64,000 nt of DNA from an uncultured Bacillaceae bacterium (GCA_937951955.1 CALGAD010000139.1:20781-84780); one strand, 5' to 3'. Counted from the first letter of the stretch, positions 44,673-53,654 are shown. Notes: generated by a model not told the origin, from the letters alone. A program made the numbers and translations.

Positions 44673-46433
44673 ATGGATAAACATTTATTCCGATATCACG
44701 GAATTAAACCGGTGATGGCTGTAATTACGATACTTGTGTTGATTCAAGCGATCGCTATACTTGTACAAAGTGTATACCTGGCAAAAGCCATTGTTGGCAT
44801 GTATGAAGGAAAAGGGTGGATGAGTGTCATCTTTGATTTCTGTATTTTTTTCCTGGCCCTCGGTATTCGACAAGCGGCACAGTGGTTGAAGACGAATATT
44901 TCCTATCGCTTTGCCGATAAAACGGCACGCTATTATCAAAATCTTCTGATTGAAAAAATGTTAGAACTGGGCCCGCGCATTTTGCGTAAAGAAGGTTCGG
45001 GAAATATGATTACCCTTTGCCTGGAAGGGGTACCGAATTTCCGTACGTATCTGGAATTATTTATTCCCCGGATGATCTCCTTTGTCATTATCCCGCTCGT
45101 CATTTTTCTTTACTGTTTGCGACTCGATCGCTTGTCCGCCTTTGTTTTATTCTTCGTTTTACCTGTTCTCATGTTATTTTTTGTGTTATTAGGGTGGGCG
45201 GCACAACGTGAAAAAAATCGCAAATGGACTTCTTACAAAATTCTTGCTAACCATTTTGTCGATTCATTACGGGGACTTGTGACATTGAAATATTTAGGTA
45301 GAAGTAAAAAGCACCGCCAGTCGATTCAAACAGTCAGTGACCAGTACCGTAAATCTACACTGCGTACACTACGTATCGCTTTCTTATCTACTTTTTCCTT
45401 AGACTTTTTTTCCACATTATCGGTAGCGATTATCGCCGTTTTTCTAGGTTTAAGATTAATTGACGGAGAAATGTCTTTCTTACCGGCATTAACCGTATTG
45501 ATCCTGGCGCCGGAATATTTTAATCCGGTAAAAGACTTGAGTAATGATTACCATGCGACGATGGATGGATTGCATGCGGGAAAAAATATCCATAAGATAT
45601 TAAACATGGCAAGTCCTGTCGATGAAAGTGAAGAGACTGAGATCAGTCGCTGGGATGAAAATAGCCAGTTAATCATTAAAGGATTGGCGAAAACATCGAC
45701 TGAAGAAAACCGACCGCTTTTAAAAAATATCAATTTAACAATCACGGGATTTAAAAAAATCGGCATCATCGGTTTATCGGGTGCGGGAAAATCGACTTTG
45801 ATCGATATTTTAGCTGGATTTGATCAGCCGACGAAAGGAAAAATCTCGGTAAACGGGGTTAACCTTTCCCATTTAACGCATCGCACATGGCAGGAGCAAA
45901 TAAACTACATTCCCCAGCACCCTTATATTTTTTCCGGAACGGTAAAGGAAAACGTCCGATTTTATGCGCCACAGGCCACAGATAAACAAATAGAAGAGGC
46001 GATCCGCCTCGCCGGACTGGATAAGCTCGTTCGTGACTTGCCGCAAGGGTTGGCGGAAATAATCGGTCAGGGTGGAAGAGCAATTAGTGGTGGAGAAGAG
46101 CAACGCATTGCCCTGGCACGAGCATTACTGGACCCCCGTCCGATTTTAATACTGGACGAACCGACTGCCCATTTAGACATTGAAACGGAACACGATTTAA
46201 AAGAAAGAATGCTCCCTTTATTTGAACAGAAGCTTGTTATCCTCGCGACCCACCGGCTGCACTGGATGCGCAATATGGATGAGATTATCGTATTGGATCA
46301 GGGGCAGATTGTGGAAAGGGGAACCCACGACGAGTTATTGCGGCGAAAAGGTAAATACTGGGAACTCGTGCAAGCCCATCGGGGAGGTGCTGGGATTGAT
46401 ACTCTTTCAAAAGTACATTCTTCCGTATTTTAA
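44673..46433 (+). CDS. cydC: CydC: ABC transporter subunit for cytochrome bd assembly
   Basis: A 586-residue half-transporter: six membrane helices at about 20-310 and an ATPase domain with Walker A GLSGAGKS, signature AISGGEEQR and Walker B PILILDEPTAHLD. CydCD exports or reduces thiols (cysteine, glutathione) in the membrane or periplasmic side and is needed for haem insertion into cytochrome bd. The start is the ATG at 44673 with AAGGGAG about 9 bases upstream; a frame open to 44589 would include the upstream hairpin. The last 38 bases overlap cydD. Confidence 0.93.
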   Translation: MDKHLFRYHGIKPVMAVITILVLIQAIAILVQSVYLAKAIVGMYEGKGWMSVIFDFCIFFLALGIRQAAQWLKTNISYRFADKTARYYQNLLIEKMLELGPRILRKEGSGNMITLCLEGVPNFRTYLELFIPRMISFVIIPLVIFLYCLRLDRLSAFVLFFVLPVLMLFFVLLGWAAQREKNRKWTSYKILANHFVDSLRGLVTLKYLGRSKKHRQSIQTVSDQYRKSTLRTLRIAFLSTFSLDFFSTLSVAIIAVFLGLRLIDGEMSFLPALTVLILAPEYFNPVKDLSNDYHATMDGLHAGKNIHKILNMASPVDESEETEISRWDENSQLIIKGLAKTSTEENRPLLKNINLTITGFKKIGIIGLSGAGKSTLIDILAGFDQPTKGKISVNGVNLSHLTHRTWQEQINYIPQHPYIFSGTVKENVRFYAPQATDKQIEEAIRLAGLDKLVRDLPQGLAEIIGQGGRAISGGEEQRIALARALLDPRPILILDEPTAHLDIETEHDLKERMLPLFEQKLVILATHRLHWMRNMDEIIVLDQGQIVERGTHDELLRRKGKYWELVQAHRGGAGIDTLSKVHSSVF

Positions 46434-48132
46434 ACAATATAAAGGTTTGATGATGGCAACGCTTTTATTAGGGACTTTAACTTTTTTAGCCTCCTGTGGC
46501 TTAACATTCACTGCAGGATATTTAATTACAAGGTCGAGCGAAATGCCCTACAATGTTTTGATGGTTTACGTCCCGATCGTGCTCGTGCGCGCCTTCGGAA
46601 TAGCCCGACCTGTTTCCCATTATTTAGAACGGTTAACTAGCCATAACACCGTATTAACGATTTTAGGAACGATGCGGGTAAAATTGTACGATGCTCTGGA
46701 GCAGCAAGCCCTGTTCGTTCGTTCTCGTTTTCAGGCAGGCGATGTTATCGGGACCTTATCCGATGATATCGAGCATTTGTTAGATGCATATGTCAGGACG
46801 ATTTTCCCAACGGTGATCGCCCTGTTACTATTTCTATTCTCCGTCATTGCTTTAGCGATTTTTGACTGGAAATTTGCCCTCTGGATCGCCATTTGTTTAG
46901 CACTGATCGTTTTTATCTATCCCGTTTTGTCTTTATATTTGCTAAAAAAACGGCGCACGGATTTAAAGGAAAAACAGGGGAGCATGTACAGGATTTTGTC
47001 TGACTCTATTTTTGGCATTACGGACTGGATCATTAGTGGGAAGAAAAAGCGTTTTACAGAGGAGTTCACGAATATCCGTAATGGCGCTTTTAATCTCGAG
47101 AAAAAAATGGCCGCCTGGAATCAGCTGAGGACTTTTCAATTACAGGTTTTAACTGGAATCATTTTAGTTTTTGTCGGCGTGTGGGCGGGAATGGAGGCGC
47201 AAAGTGGAAATATTTTACCGACCTATATCGCCTCTTTTACCCTTGTCACTTTGCCATTACTGGAAGGATTAATTCCCACATCAGAAGCGATTGACCATGT
47301 GCCGAAATATCAGGAGTCGTTACAGCGGATTGATCATATTCAACAATATGTTTACGAACAAAAAGAATATGAGTCAACTGTTTCTTTACCTGAAAAACCG
47401 GATATCGAATTCAAGGAAGTCAATTTTACGTATAAAGAGGGGAAGAAACAGGCTTTAACCGATTTTTCCTTGCAGATTCCTTACGGGCAAAAAATTGCCA
47501 TTCTAGGAAAAAGCGGTGCCGGTAAATCAACATTATTGCAACTTTTATTTGGCACTTATGTTCCGGATAGAGGAACGATTACGATTGGCGGTCATGCACC
47601 GGTTGAATATGGTGAACGAATTACCGATGTTCTCGGCATCTTGAATCAAAAGCCGTATTTATTTGCCACATCGGTCGAAAACAATATCCGGCTCGGGAAA
47701 CAGGATGCAACGAAGGAAGAAATCGAAAAGGTGATTCAGGCTGTTAAGCTTGATGAGTATATCCATACCTTGCCGAATGGGCTCGAGACACAAATGGAAG
47801 AAACCGGCCAGCGTTTTTCCGGGGGTGAGCGCCAGCGCATTGCCCTGGCCCGGATATTGCTAAAAGATACACCGATCGTTATTTTAGATGAACCGACAAT
47901 TGGTTTAGATCCTATTACAGAAAGGGAGTTGTTAGAAACGATCTTTGCTGTGTTACGAGACAAAACGGTGATCATGATTACCCACCATTTGATCGGTTTA
48001 GAAAATATGGATAACATCATTTTCCTCGATCAAGGGGAGGTTATGATGCAAGGAAGACACGAAGAGCTACTGGCCGAAAACTCCCGCTATAGACAGCTGT
48101 ACCGTCTCGATTCGGGGGAAGATGTTCTTTGA
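46396..48132 (+). CDS. cydD: CydD: ABC transporter subunit for cytochrome bd assembly
   Basis: A 578-residue half-transporter that dimerises with CydC. Six membrane helices in the first 310 residues begin with a TLTFLASCGLTFTAGYLI helix; the ATPase has Walker A GKSGAGKS, signature FSGGERQR and Walker B PIVILDEPTIGLD. I place the start at TTG 46396, with GGGGAGG 8 bases upstream and the product beginning MILFQKYILPYF, which matches the family; the frame is open to 46222 inside cydC but lacks a site there. A terminator follows, so cydABCD is one unit. Confidence 0.93.
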   Translation: MILFQKYILPYFKQYKGLMMATLLLGTLTFLASCGLTFTAGYLITRSSEMPYNVLMVYVPIVLVRAFGIARPVSHYLERLTSHNTVLTILGTMRVKLYDALEQQALFVRSRFQAGDVIGTLSDDIEHLLDAYVRTIFPTVIALLLFLFSVIALAIFDWKFALWIAICLALIVFIYPVLSLYLLKKRRTDLKEKQGSMYRILSDSIFGITDWIISGKKKRFTEEFTNIRNGAFNLEKKMAAWNQLRTFQLQVLTGIILVFVGVWAGMEAQSGNILPTYIASFTLVTLPLLEGLIPTSEAIDHVPKYQESLQRIDHIQQYVYEQKEYESTVSLPEKPDIEFKEVNFTYKEGKKQALTDFSLQIPYGQKIAILGKSGAGKSTLLQLLFGTYVPDRGTITIGGHAPVEYGERITDVLGILNQKPYLFATSVENNIRLGKQDATKEEIEKVIQAVKLDEYIHTLPNGLETQMEETGQRFSGGERQRIALARILLKDTPIVILDEPTIGLDPITERELLETIFAVLRDKTVIMITHHLIGLENMDNIIFLDQGEVMMQGRHEELLAENSRYRQLYRLDSGEDVL

Positions 48133-48163
48133 AAAAAATCTACTGCTTTAGTGATTAATGATG

Positions 48164-48196
48164 AAAGGTACAATCCGGGCGATTGTACCTTTACTT
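48164..48196 (+). terminator. Terminator of the cyd operon
   Basis: GGTACAATC / GATTGTACC perfect 9-pair stem (48167-48175, 48181-48189) with A run before and TTTA after. Confidence 0.85.
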
Positions 48197-48514
48197 GATA
48201 TTTTTGCTACTTTATAATCATTCGCTTTTTATGAGGGGAAAGTTATTTAATGTAGTGTTGCTTTTTGGTAACTTTACTAGAAATTTTACCGGGCGGAGTT
48301 ACTATGTGCTTTTGTAATCCGTTATCCGACATTTTTGCTAATAAAAGAATAATTCTTCATTAATTCTGAAACTTTGAACGAAATTTAAATAAAATTTTGC
48401 CATTCAATTTTTTTTCTTGGTAACTAGTGGTAAAATATTTTTGAAGAAATAGCGGCTGTCCATCCGCTAATTCGGAAAAAATAAATTGTCATGACCAATT
48501 TTGGAGGTGGGAAC
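48197..48514 (+). promoter_or_regulatory. Leader region of the ECF importer operon
   Basis: No gene. It contains an exact nine-base repeat TTGGTAACT at 48265-48273 and 48417-48425, each followed within 20 bases by TTTTACC or GGTAAAA in opposite senses, and a small hairpin AGCGG/CCGCT (48451-48455, 48464-48468) before the gene. I see no thiamine, riboflavin or cobalamin riboswitch core here. Confidence 0.35.
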
Positions 48515-49120
48515 GTGAATAAGCAAAAAAGTATGTGGTCATTAAGACTATCAACGGCAGCTCTTGTTTTGATACCTGTGGCTATCGGTATTAACTATAT
48601 CGGTAAAACAATTGCTTCGGCGTTGAAACTTCCATTATGGATTGATTCCCTCGGTACAATCTTAGCGAGCATGCTGGCAGGGCCGATTGTTGGTGGTTTA
48701 GCTGGAATCATTAATAATATTATTTATGGTTTTACCCAGGATCCGATCTCAACGGTTTATGCCATTACAAGTTTATTCATCGGGATTGTAGTCGGTGCAC
48801 TCAGTTATACGGGCTGGTTGAAAAGTTTTGGTAAAGCCTGTATTTTAGGTCTTATCGTTGGCTTGGTAGCCGCTATCGTATCCACACCATTGAACATTAT
48901 TTTTTGGGGTGGCCAAACAGGAAATGTTTGGGGTGATGCGCTGCTCGCCGTTATGTTAAAAGAAGGATACCCGGTTTGGCTGGCTTCGTTCTTCGATAGT
49001 GTTGTCGTGGACATTCCTGATAAATTTGTGAGCGTTTTGATTTGTTACTTTATTTTTAAAGGCTTGCCGAACAATGTGAAAAATTTATACCGGGGTGGAC
49101 AAAAAATCGAAGAATTATAA
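48515..49120 (+). CDS. ECF transporter substrate-binding (S) component, substrate unknown
   Basis: A 201-residue hydrophobic protein with six membrane helices. The TAALVLIPVAIGINYIGK start and DSLGTILASMLAGPIVGGLAG segment resemble ECF S components, which capture a vitamin or other micronutrient and dock on the T-A-A' energising module encoded downstream. The start is GTG at 48515 with GGAGG 7 bases upstream; the frame is open to an ATG at 48491 that lies before that site. A terminator-like hairpin separates it from the T gene. No riboswitch or biosynthesis gene nearby gives away the substrate. Confidence 0.82.
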   Translation: MNKQKSMWSLRLSTAALVLIPVAIGINYIGKTIASALKLPLWIDSLGTILASMLAGPIVGGLAGIINNIIYGFTQDPISTVYAITSLFIGIVVGALSYTGWLKSFGKACILGLIVGLVAAIVSTPLNIIFWGGQTGNVWGDALLAVMLKEGYPVWLASFFDSVVVDIPDKFVSVLICYFIFKGLPNNVKNLYRGGQKIEEL

Positions 49121-49149
49121 GAGAAAAGCGGATTTATCCGCTTTTTCTC
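49121..49149 (+). terminator. Attenuating terminator between ECF S and T genes
   Basis: GAAAAGCGGA / TCCGCTTTTTC hairpin directly after the S-component stop, ending in a T tract; it lies 47 bases before the T gene inside what should be one operon, so it may be leaky. Confidence 0.7.
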
Positions 49150-49195
49150 TATGCCGATACATTGTTGATATATGCTTTAATAGAGGTGCTTTTTT

Positions 49196-49960
49196 ATGAA
49201 AATGACCTTATACGTAGCTAAAAATAGCATCGTTCACAAAAGTGATCCGATAACGAAATTAACATACTGTCTAGTTGCTGCGATTGTCCCATACATAATA
49301 CCGAATCACTTGTTTGCCTTCGTCATCATGCTTTTAAGCATAAGTTTGTTACTGCTAGGTAAAGTTTTCCGGAAGATGATTCCGATTTATATTTTGAGTT
49401 TGTTTCTCCTGATAACTATCGTGATTATCCAGGGGATTTTCCATCCGGATAATGTAACTCCTCTTTTCATGCTCGGTCCTATTACTTTTTATCAAGAAGG
49501 CTTGCTTATTGCATCTTTACTGATTATAAGAATTATCAATATGCTCAGTGCCTTCGGTGTCGTGATCTTAACGACACAACCGGATGATTTAATCGAAGCA
49601 TTAGTGAAAAAAGGAATGTCGCCCCGAATCGGGTATGTGATCGGCTCCGTTCTGCAAATTATCCCGCAAATGAGCTCGATGGTCGGGACAATTATGGATG
49701 CCCAGCGTTCGCGGGGGCTAGAAACAGAAGGGAAACTCTCGACACGAATTAAAGCGTTTATTCCTTTAATCGGACCGGTTATCATGAATTCGCTCATAGC
49801 AACCCGGGAGCGGTCGATCGCCTTAGAGATTCGCGGTTTCAATTCGAAGAGAAAGAAAACTTTTTTACGGGATGAAAAGGAATTCTTATTCGGAAAGCCT
49901 TACCAACTCTTACTAATTTTATGTTTTATAGGTGCAATCATATGGAGGATATTCCAATGA
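49196..49960 (+). CDS. ECF transporter transmembrane (T) component
   Basis: A 254-residue protein with about five or six membrane helices and the EcfT coupling motifs: two Ala-Arg-Gly-type helices around MDAQRSRGLETEG and ATRERSIALEIRGFNSKRKKT, which bind the ATPase grooves. It links the S component to the two ATPases. AGGTG precedes the ATG at 49196; another ATG two codons on is possible. The stop overlaps the following ATPase start (ATGA). Confidence 0.9.
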   Translation: MKMTLYVAKNSIVHKSDPITKLTYCLVAAIVPYIIPNHLFAFVIMLLSISLLLLGKVFRKMIPIYILSLFLLITIVIIQGIFHPDNVTPLFMLGPITFYQEGLLIASLLIIRIINMLSAFGVVILTTQPDDLIEALVKKGMSPRIGYVIGSVLQIIPQMSSMVGTIMDAQRSRGLETEGKLSTRIKAFIPLIGPVIMNSLIATRERSIALEIRGFNSKRKKTFLRDEKEFLFGKPYQLLLILCFIGAIIWRIFQ

Positions 49961-50799
49961 AGAAAATAATCGTTGATTCTTTAAAATATAAATATCCAGG
50001 AACGGATAACCTGGCATTAAATGATATTTCGTTTGAAGTGGAAGAAGGGGAGATTATCGGGATTGTCGGAAAAAACGGGAGCGGGAAAACGAGTTTGAGT
50101 CTCTCCTTAACAGGGCTCATTCCCCACTTTTTTGGTGGCGGTTACGGGGGTAAGGTCCTTGTTGATGGTCTCGAAGTCCGCAACAGCACGGTTACGGAAA
50201 TTTCTGAGCGGGTTGGTTATGTGTTTGATAATCCGTTCTCGCAAATGACCGCTGCGAAATATACCGTTTATGAAGAAGTTGCTTTTGGATTGGAGAATAT
50301 GGGCCTTCCCCGGGAGGAAATCAAAAAGCGGGTCGATTGGAGCCTGCAACTACTTGATTTAGAATCGATTAAAGAAAAATATCCGTTCGATTTATCCGGT
50401 GGGCAAATGCAGCGCGTGGCCATTGCCGGAGTGATTGCCATGAAACCGCAAATTTTAGTTCTAGATGAGCCGACATCCCAATTAGATCCGGAAGGTTCAG
50501 AAGAAGTGTTTCAAGTCATCCAGTCGCTAGCTCAAGAAGGGATTACGATTCTTATCGTTGAACACAAGTTAGAAAAAATCGCCAAGTTTTGCGATAAAAT
50601 TTTATTATTGCACGAGGGACAATTGATTGATTTCAACCATCCCCAGGAAGTGTTTTCCCGGGATGATTTAAAAGATTATGGGATCATGCCGCCTGTTTTC
50701 ACACGGGTGTGCCGTGCCCTGGATATTAAAAATCCGTTAACCGGTCATTATCCGGTTACCCTTGAAGAAGTCACACAGTTGGTGAAGAATCATGAATGA
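49957..50799 (+). CDS. ECF transporter ATPase (A component 1)
   Basis: A 280-residue ABC ATPase: Walker A GKNGSGKT, Q-loop FDNPFSQM, signature LSGGQMQR, Walker B ILVLDEPTSQLDP and the EHKLEKIAKFCDKILLL H-loop region. GGAGG lies 8 bases before ATG 49957, which overlaps the T-gene stop; an open frame to 49921 is rejected. It forms a heterodimer with the second ATPase encoded next, and the two genes overlap by 8 bases. Confidence 0.92.
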   Translation: MKKIIVDSLKYKYPGTDNLALNDISFEVEEGEIIGIVGKNGSGKTSLSLSLTGLIPHFFGGGYGGKVLVDGLEVRNSTVTEISERVGYVFDNPFSQMTAAKYTVYEEVAFGLENMGLPREEIKKRVDWSLQLLDLESIKEKYPFDLSGGQMQRVAIAGVIAMKPQILVLDEPTSQLDPEGSEEVFQVIQSLAQEGITILIVEHKLEKIAKFCDKILLLHEGQLIDFNHPQEVFSRDDLKDYGIMPPVFTRVCRALDIKNPLTGHYPVTLEEVTQLVKNHE

Positions 50800-51592
50800 A
50801 ATTAAAACGGAAAACGTCTCTTTTTCATATGATCAAAAAACGATTGTTTTAAAGGATATCAATCTAACCCTGGCCAACAAACCAACTGCAATCATCGGCC
50901 AGAATGGTGCCGGAAAATCGACCCTTGTCAAATTGTTTAAAGGATTATTAAAACCGACTGAAGGGGATATCTGGATCAATGGCAAGAATACGAAAGAGTT
51001 TACAGCTGCCCAGTTAGCCTCGCATATCGGGCTTGTTTTTCAAAACCCGGGGGACCAGATTTTTAAACATAAGGTTATCGATGAAGTGATGTTCGGTCCA
51101 TTGAATATTGGTCAGAGCCGCGAAAAAGCCTATCAAAATAGCATCGAGGCCTTGAAAAAAGTCCACATGGAAAAGTATAAGGATGAAAATCCTTACGATT
51201 TAAATCTCTCCCAACAAAAACTTGTGACCATTGCTTCCATACTGGCGATGGATCCACCGATTATTATTTTTGACGAACCGACCATCGGTCAGGATGACTT
51301 TGGTAAGGAACTCTTAAAAAATTTGATAAGGGATTTAGCCGCGGAAGGCAAACTCGTATTAACGATCATTCACGATATGGATTTTGTTGCGGAAACGTTT
51401 GAGCGAACGATTGTCATGAATCAAGGGGAAGTGATTTTGGACGGACCGACCCGGGAAGTGTTTGCGAAAGAGGATATTATCAAACTTGCGAAGCTCGATC
51501 TTCCCCACGTGATGCAAATGGCGAAGGTTTTCGGGATAGAGGAAACCGTTTTAACGGTGGATGAATTGATTACGAGGTTACAAAGGATATGA
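50792..51592 (+). CDS. ECF transporter ATPase (A component 2)
   Basis: A 266-residue ABC ATPase: Walker A GQNGAGKS and Q-loop FQNPGDQIF are normal, but the signature is LNLSQQKL instead of LSGGQ, and Walker B reads PIIIFDEPTIGQD. A weakened signature in one of the two ATPases gives an asymmetric pair with one main catalytic site, as seen in some heterodimeric ABC proteins. The gene overlaps the first ATPase and, by ATGA, the small broken gene that follows. Note that many ECF A' proteins keep LSGGQ, so this change is unusual. Confidence 0.9.
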   Translation: MNEIKTENVSFSYDQKTIVLKDINLTLANKPTAIIGQNGAGKSTLVKLFKGLLKPTEGDIWINGKNTKEFTAAQLASHIGLVFQNPGDQIFKHKVIDEVMFGPLNIGQSREKAYQNSIEALKKVHMEKYKDENPYDLNLSQQKLVTIASILAMDPPIIIFDEPTIGQDDFGKELLKNLIRDLAAEGKLVLTIIHDMDFVAETFERTIVMNQGEVILDGPTREVFAKEDIIKLAKLDLPHVMQMAKVFGIEETVLTVDELITRLQRI

Positions 51593-51792
51593 ACAATATG
51601 CTCATCGAAGGTACTGTGCTAAATGGTGACGATGCAATACTCATCAATACATAACAGATTGCTCCTTTCTCTGAAACGGTTATTGGTGGTTGTGCTATTA
51701 GAACAACGAAACATGCAGCAAGACATTCAATTTACGTGTAAGAAAGTTATGAAACGATCAAGGCTTTAGTAAATGGCGAAAAAGCAGATTAG
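51589..51792 (+). pseudogene. Small gene with two in-frame TAA codons
   Basis: Starts at an ATG overlapping the ECF ATPase stop (ATGA, with AAAGGA 1-2 codons upstream) and runs 68 codons in one frame to a TAG at 51790-51792. TAA codons interrupt it at codon 22 (51652-51654) and codon 51 (51739-51741). The flanking segments read as coherent protein: MNNMLIEGTVLNGDDAILINT, then PFSETVIGGCAIRTTKHAAR, then ESYETIKALVNGEKAD. A nonsense-damaged gene is the plain reading; stop readthrough is the alternative. I do not recognise the family. Its operon position suggests an accessory of the ECF importer or of the pathway it feeds. Confidence 0.6.
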
Positions 51793-51826
51793 TTTGGTTG
51801 CCAGTAAATAATAGAATAACGTTAAG

Positions 51827-51854
51827 AAAGGGGGCGTTGGAAAAGCCCCCCTTT
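51827..51854. terminator. Weak hairpin between ECF operon and yfhD
   Basis: AAAGGGGGC / GCCCCCTTT-type stem (51827-51835, 51845-51854). It is G/C rich but has poor T tracts on both strands; may end both convergent units. Confidence 0.45.
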
Positions 51855-51880
51855 GATAAAAAGAGAAATATTTTTTACAA

Positions 51881-52072
51881 CTACTTTTTCTTTTTCCTCT
51901 TTTTAGCTCGTTTGCTAGCCGCTTCTGCCCGCATTTGTGCTTCACGGTCATCTAGATCGGCCAGTTCCTCGGCGTATTCAACATCGTGACCATCGCTTTT
52001 CTGATTTTTCGGAACTTGTGGCAGTTTTTGTTTATTTTTATCCCGTGCTTTTTGCTTGCGTGCCCTACCCAT
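51881..52072 (-). CDS. yfhD: YfhD family protein
   Basis: A 63-residue, highly charged small protein: MGRARKQKARDKNK start, LPQVPKNQKSDGHDVEYAEELAD middle and a Lys/Arg-rich tail. It matches B. subtilis YfhD, a sporulation-associated protein of unknown role. AAGGAG lies 7 bases before the second of two adjacent ATG codons (52072), which gives the family start. It lies just after yfhE on the minus strand as in B. subtilis. Biochemical role unknown. Confidence 0.88.
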   Translation of the reverse strand: MGRARKQKARDKNKQKLPQVPKNQKSDGHDVEYAEELADLDDREAQMRAEAASKRAKKRKKKK

Positions 52073-52099
52073 CATGATGCTCCTTTCAAAACTGTTGTT

Positions 52100-52213
52100 T
52101 TACTTTTCGCGGAAACCGCCGGCCCTGTCGGCCAGCTTAAAATCGCGTCCATAAAGGATTTCTTGTGCCCGTTTTAGCGTTCTTTTCCGTTTATTTTTCT
52201 TTTTTTTGTCCAC
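52100..52213 (-). CDS. yfhE: YfhE family protein (37 residues)
   Basis: A short gene, easily missed: GTG at 52213, 37 codons, TAA at 52100-52102. The product is MDKKKKNKRKRTLKRAQEIL continuing YGRDFKLADRAGGFREK, the pattern of B. subtilis YfhE (a lysine/arginine-rich start, RAQE, then Y-x-R-(D/E)-F-K-x-AD-RAGG). GAGGTGAT is 4-6 bases upstream. It precedes yfhD with a 27-base gap and may be co-transcribed. Function is unknown. Confidence 0.8.
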   Translation of the reverse strand: MDKKKKNKRKRTLKRAQEILYGRDFKLADRAGGFREK

Positions 52214-52457
52214 CTTATCACCTCAAGCTTTCATATAAATTATCCCCGGAAGAGTTGAAGAACATGTATTTTTCGAGGCGGTCCACTGTCTTTCAAGCCT
52301 CTACTTGAGTGTTACTTCCATTATTATCCTTCGCTTTTATAATTTCCTATTTTTTGATAAAAATTCATTTTATTAATAAAGCTTTTTTTATCCACATTTG
52401 TAAATTTTATGTTACATTATTATTAATAAAAATTGGATTTACCGTTTGGGAGGTGTG

Positions 52458-53273
52458 ATGAACCTGCCCGTTGTAAAAAAAATTATTGCAGATGGAAAAA
52501 AGCAAAAAGTTTATAAGTTAGTAGTGGAAGATCAGGGAGAAGAATGGAGCATTTCCATTAGCGAAGATGCCTTTGTCCGTTTCCATCCGTATAAAGGGAT
52601 GGAAATTAGTCATGAAGAAATGGCGAAAATCACACATGAAGAGCGAATTCAACAGGCGATGAACACCGCGCTGAACTATTTATCCTATCGCAAGCGCAGC
52701 GAAAAAGAAGTGCGCGACTACTTAGAGGGAAAAGGATTTTCCACCGATCAAATAGATAAAACAGTAGAACGCCTTGAACAAAATCGGTATATTGATGATG
52801 TCGATTTTGCAGAAAGCTACATCAATACACAAGTGAAAACTTCCGATAAAGGGATTCTGCAAATTCAAAGGGAACTTGAAAACAAAGGAATTGCGGAAGA
52901 TATTATTGTGGAAAAACTCTCCCTTTATCCCGAGGATGTGCAGCTGGAAAAAGCGATTCGTATAGCCGAAAAATACGCAAAGAGAAAAAGAAATGTATCC
53001 CTTAAACAGTTGCAAGCTCAAATCCAGATGACCCTGCAGCGGAAAGGTTATCCTTTTCCGGTTATTCAACAAGTCATTCACGAATTATTACAGGAAGTGG
53101 ATGAGAAGCAGGATCAAGCAGCGATCCGTCAAGTTGGTCAGAAAGCACTGCGGAAGTATCAGCGATTGTCCGAACAGGAAAGAAATTTAAAAATTAAGCA
53201 ATATTTGTACCGTCGTGGATTTACTCTTGATGATATCGATGATTATTTAAGTGAAATCAGAGAGGAAAGTTAA
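52458..53273 (+). CDS. recX: Recombination regulator RecX
   Basis: About 271 residues with three-helix RecX repeats: AMNTALNYLSYRKRSEKEVRDYLEGKGF, VDFAESYINTQ, KGILQIQRELENKGI and a final IKQYLYRRGFTLDDIDDYLSE repeat. RecX binds RecA filaments and limits recombination and SOS. It is longer than proteobacterial RecX, as usual in Bacillus (YfhG, 264 residues). The ATG at 52458 has GGAGG only 4 bases upstream, so the exact start is uncertain. It is 21 bases ahead of yfhH, the B. subtilis order. Confidence 0.92.
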   Translation: MNLPVVKKIIADGKKQKVYKLVVEDQGEEWSISISEDAFVRFHPYKGMEISHEEMAKITHEERIQQAMNTALNYLSYRKRSEKEVRDYLEGKGFSTDQIDKTVERLEQNRYIDDVDFAESYINTQVKTSDKGILQIQRELENKGIAEDIIVEKLSLYPEDVQLEKAIRIAEKYAKRKRNVSLKQLQAQIQMTLQRKGYPFPVIQQVIHELLQEVDEKQDQAAIRQVGQKALRKYQRLSEQERNLKIKQYLYRRGFTLDDIDDYLSEIREES

Positions 53274-53294
53274 GAAATTAATGGGGGAAGAATG

Positions 53295-53630
53295 ATGGAA
53301 AAACATTTTCGTGAAATGACGAAAGAGGAATTGCAACAAGAGATCACTAAACTCAGGGAAAAGGCTCGTAAAGCGGAACAAGCAGGAATGATCAACGAAT
53401 ATGAGGTCTATGAGCGAAAAGCGATCATGGCCGAAAGTTATTTACTCGATCCACGAGAATTTAAAACGTCCAAGCTTTACCGGTTGAAGACGGATCCGGA
53501 TACGCTATTTCAAATCGATTATTTTAAAGGAGTTTTTGCCTGGGGCTATCGCTTAAATGGTGATGGAAGTAAGGAAGGAATTCCGCTTGCCTTACTGGAA
53601 GAAGTCAAAGAGCCTGTGCCCTATTATTAA
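53295..53630 (+). CDS. yfhH: YfhH family protein (DUF1811)
   Basis: A 111-residue protein: N-terminal helical hairpin MTKEELQQEITKLREKARKAEQ, a conserved NEYEVYERKAIMAESYLLDP segment, then a small beta barrel (FQIDYFKGVFAWGYRLNGD). It matches B. subtilis YfhH. The second of two ATG codons (53295) is preferred, with GGGGGAAG upstream. It follows recX closely and was probably co-transcribed. Function is unknown. Confidence 0.9.
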   Translation: MEKHFREMTKEELQQEITKLREKARKAEQAGMINEYEVYERKAIMAESYLLDPREFKTSKLYRLKTDPDTLFQIDYFKGVFAWGYRLNGDGSKEGIPLALLEEVKEPVPYY

Positions 53631-53654
53631 TCGGCATACCTATAAGTGGTCAAG

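Noticed and set aside
46222..46395. N-terminal extension of CydD into cydC
   Set aside because: The extra 58 residues are out of register with the CydD family and lack a start site; TTG at 46396 has a good site.
48197..48514. TPP, FMN or cobalamin riboswitch before the ECF operon
   Set aside because: No CUGAGA or other conserved core of these classes is present.
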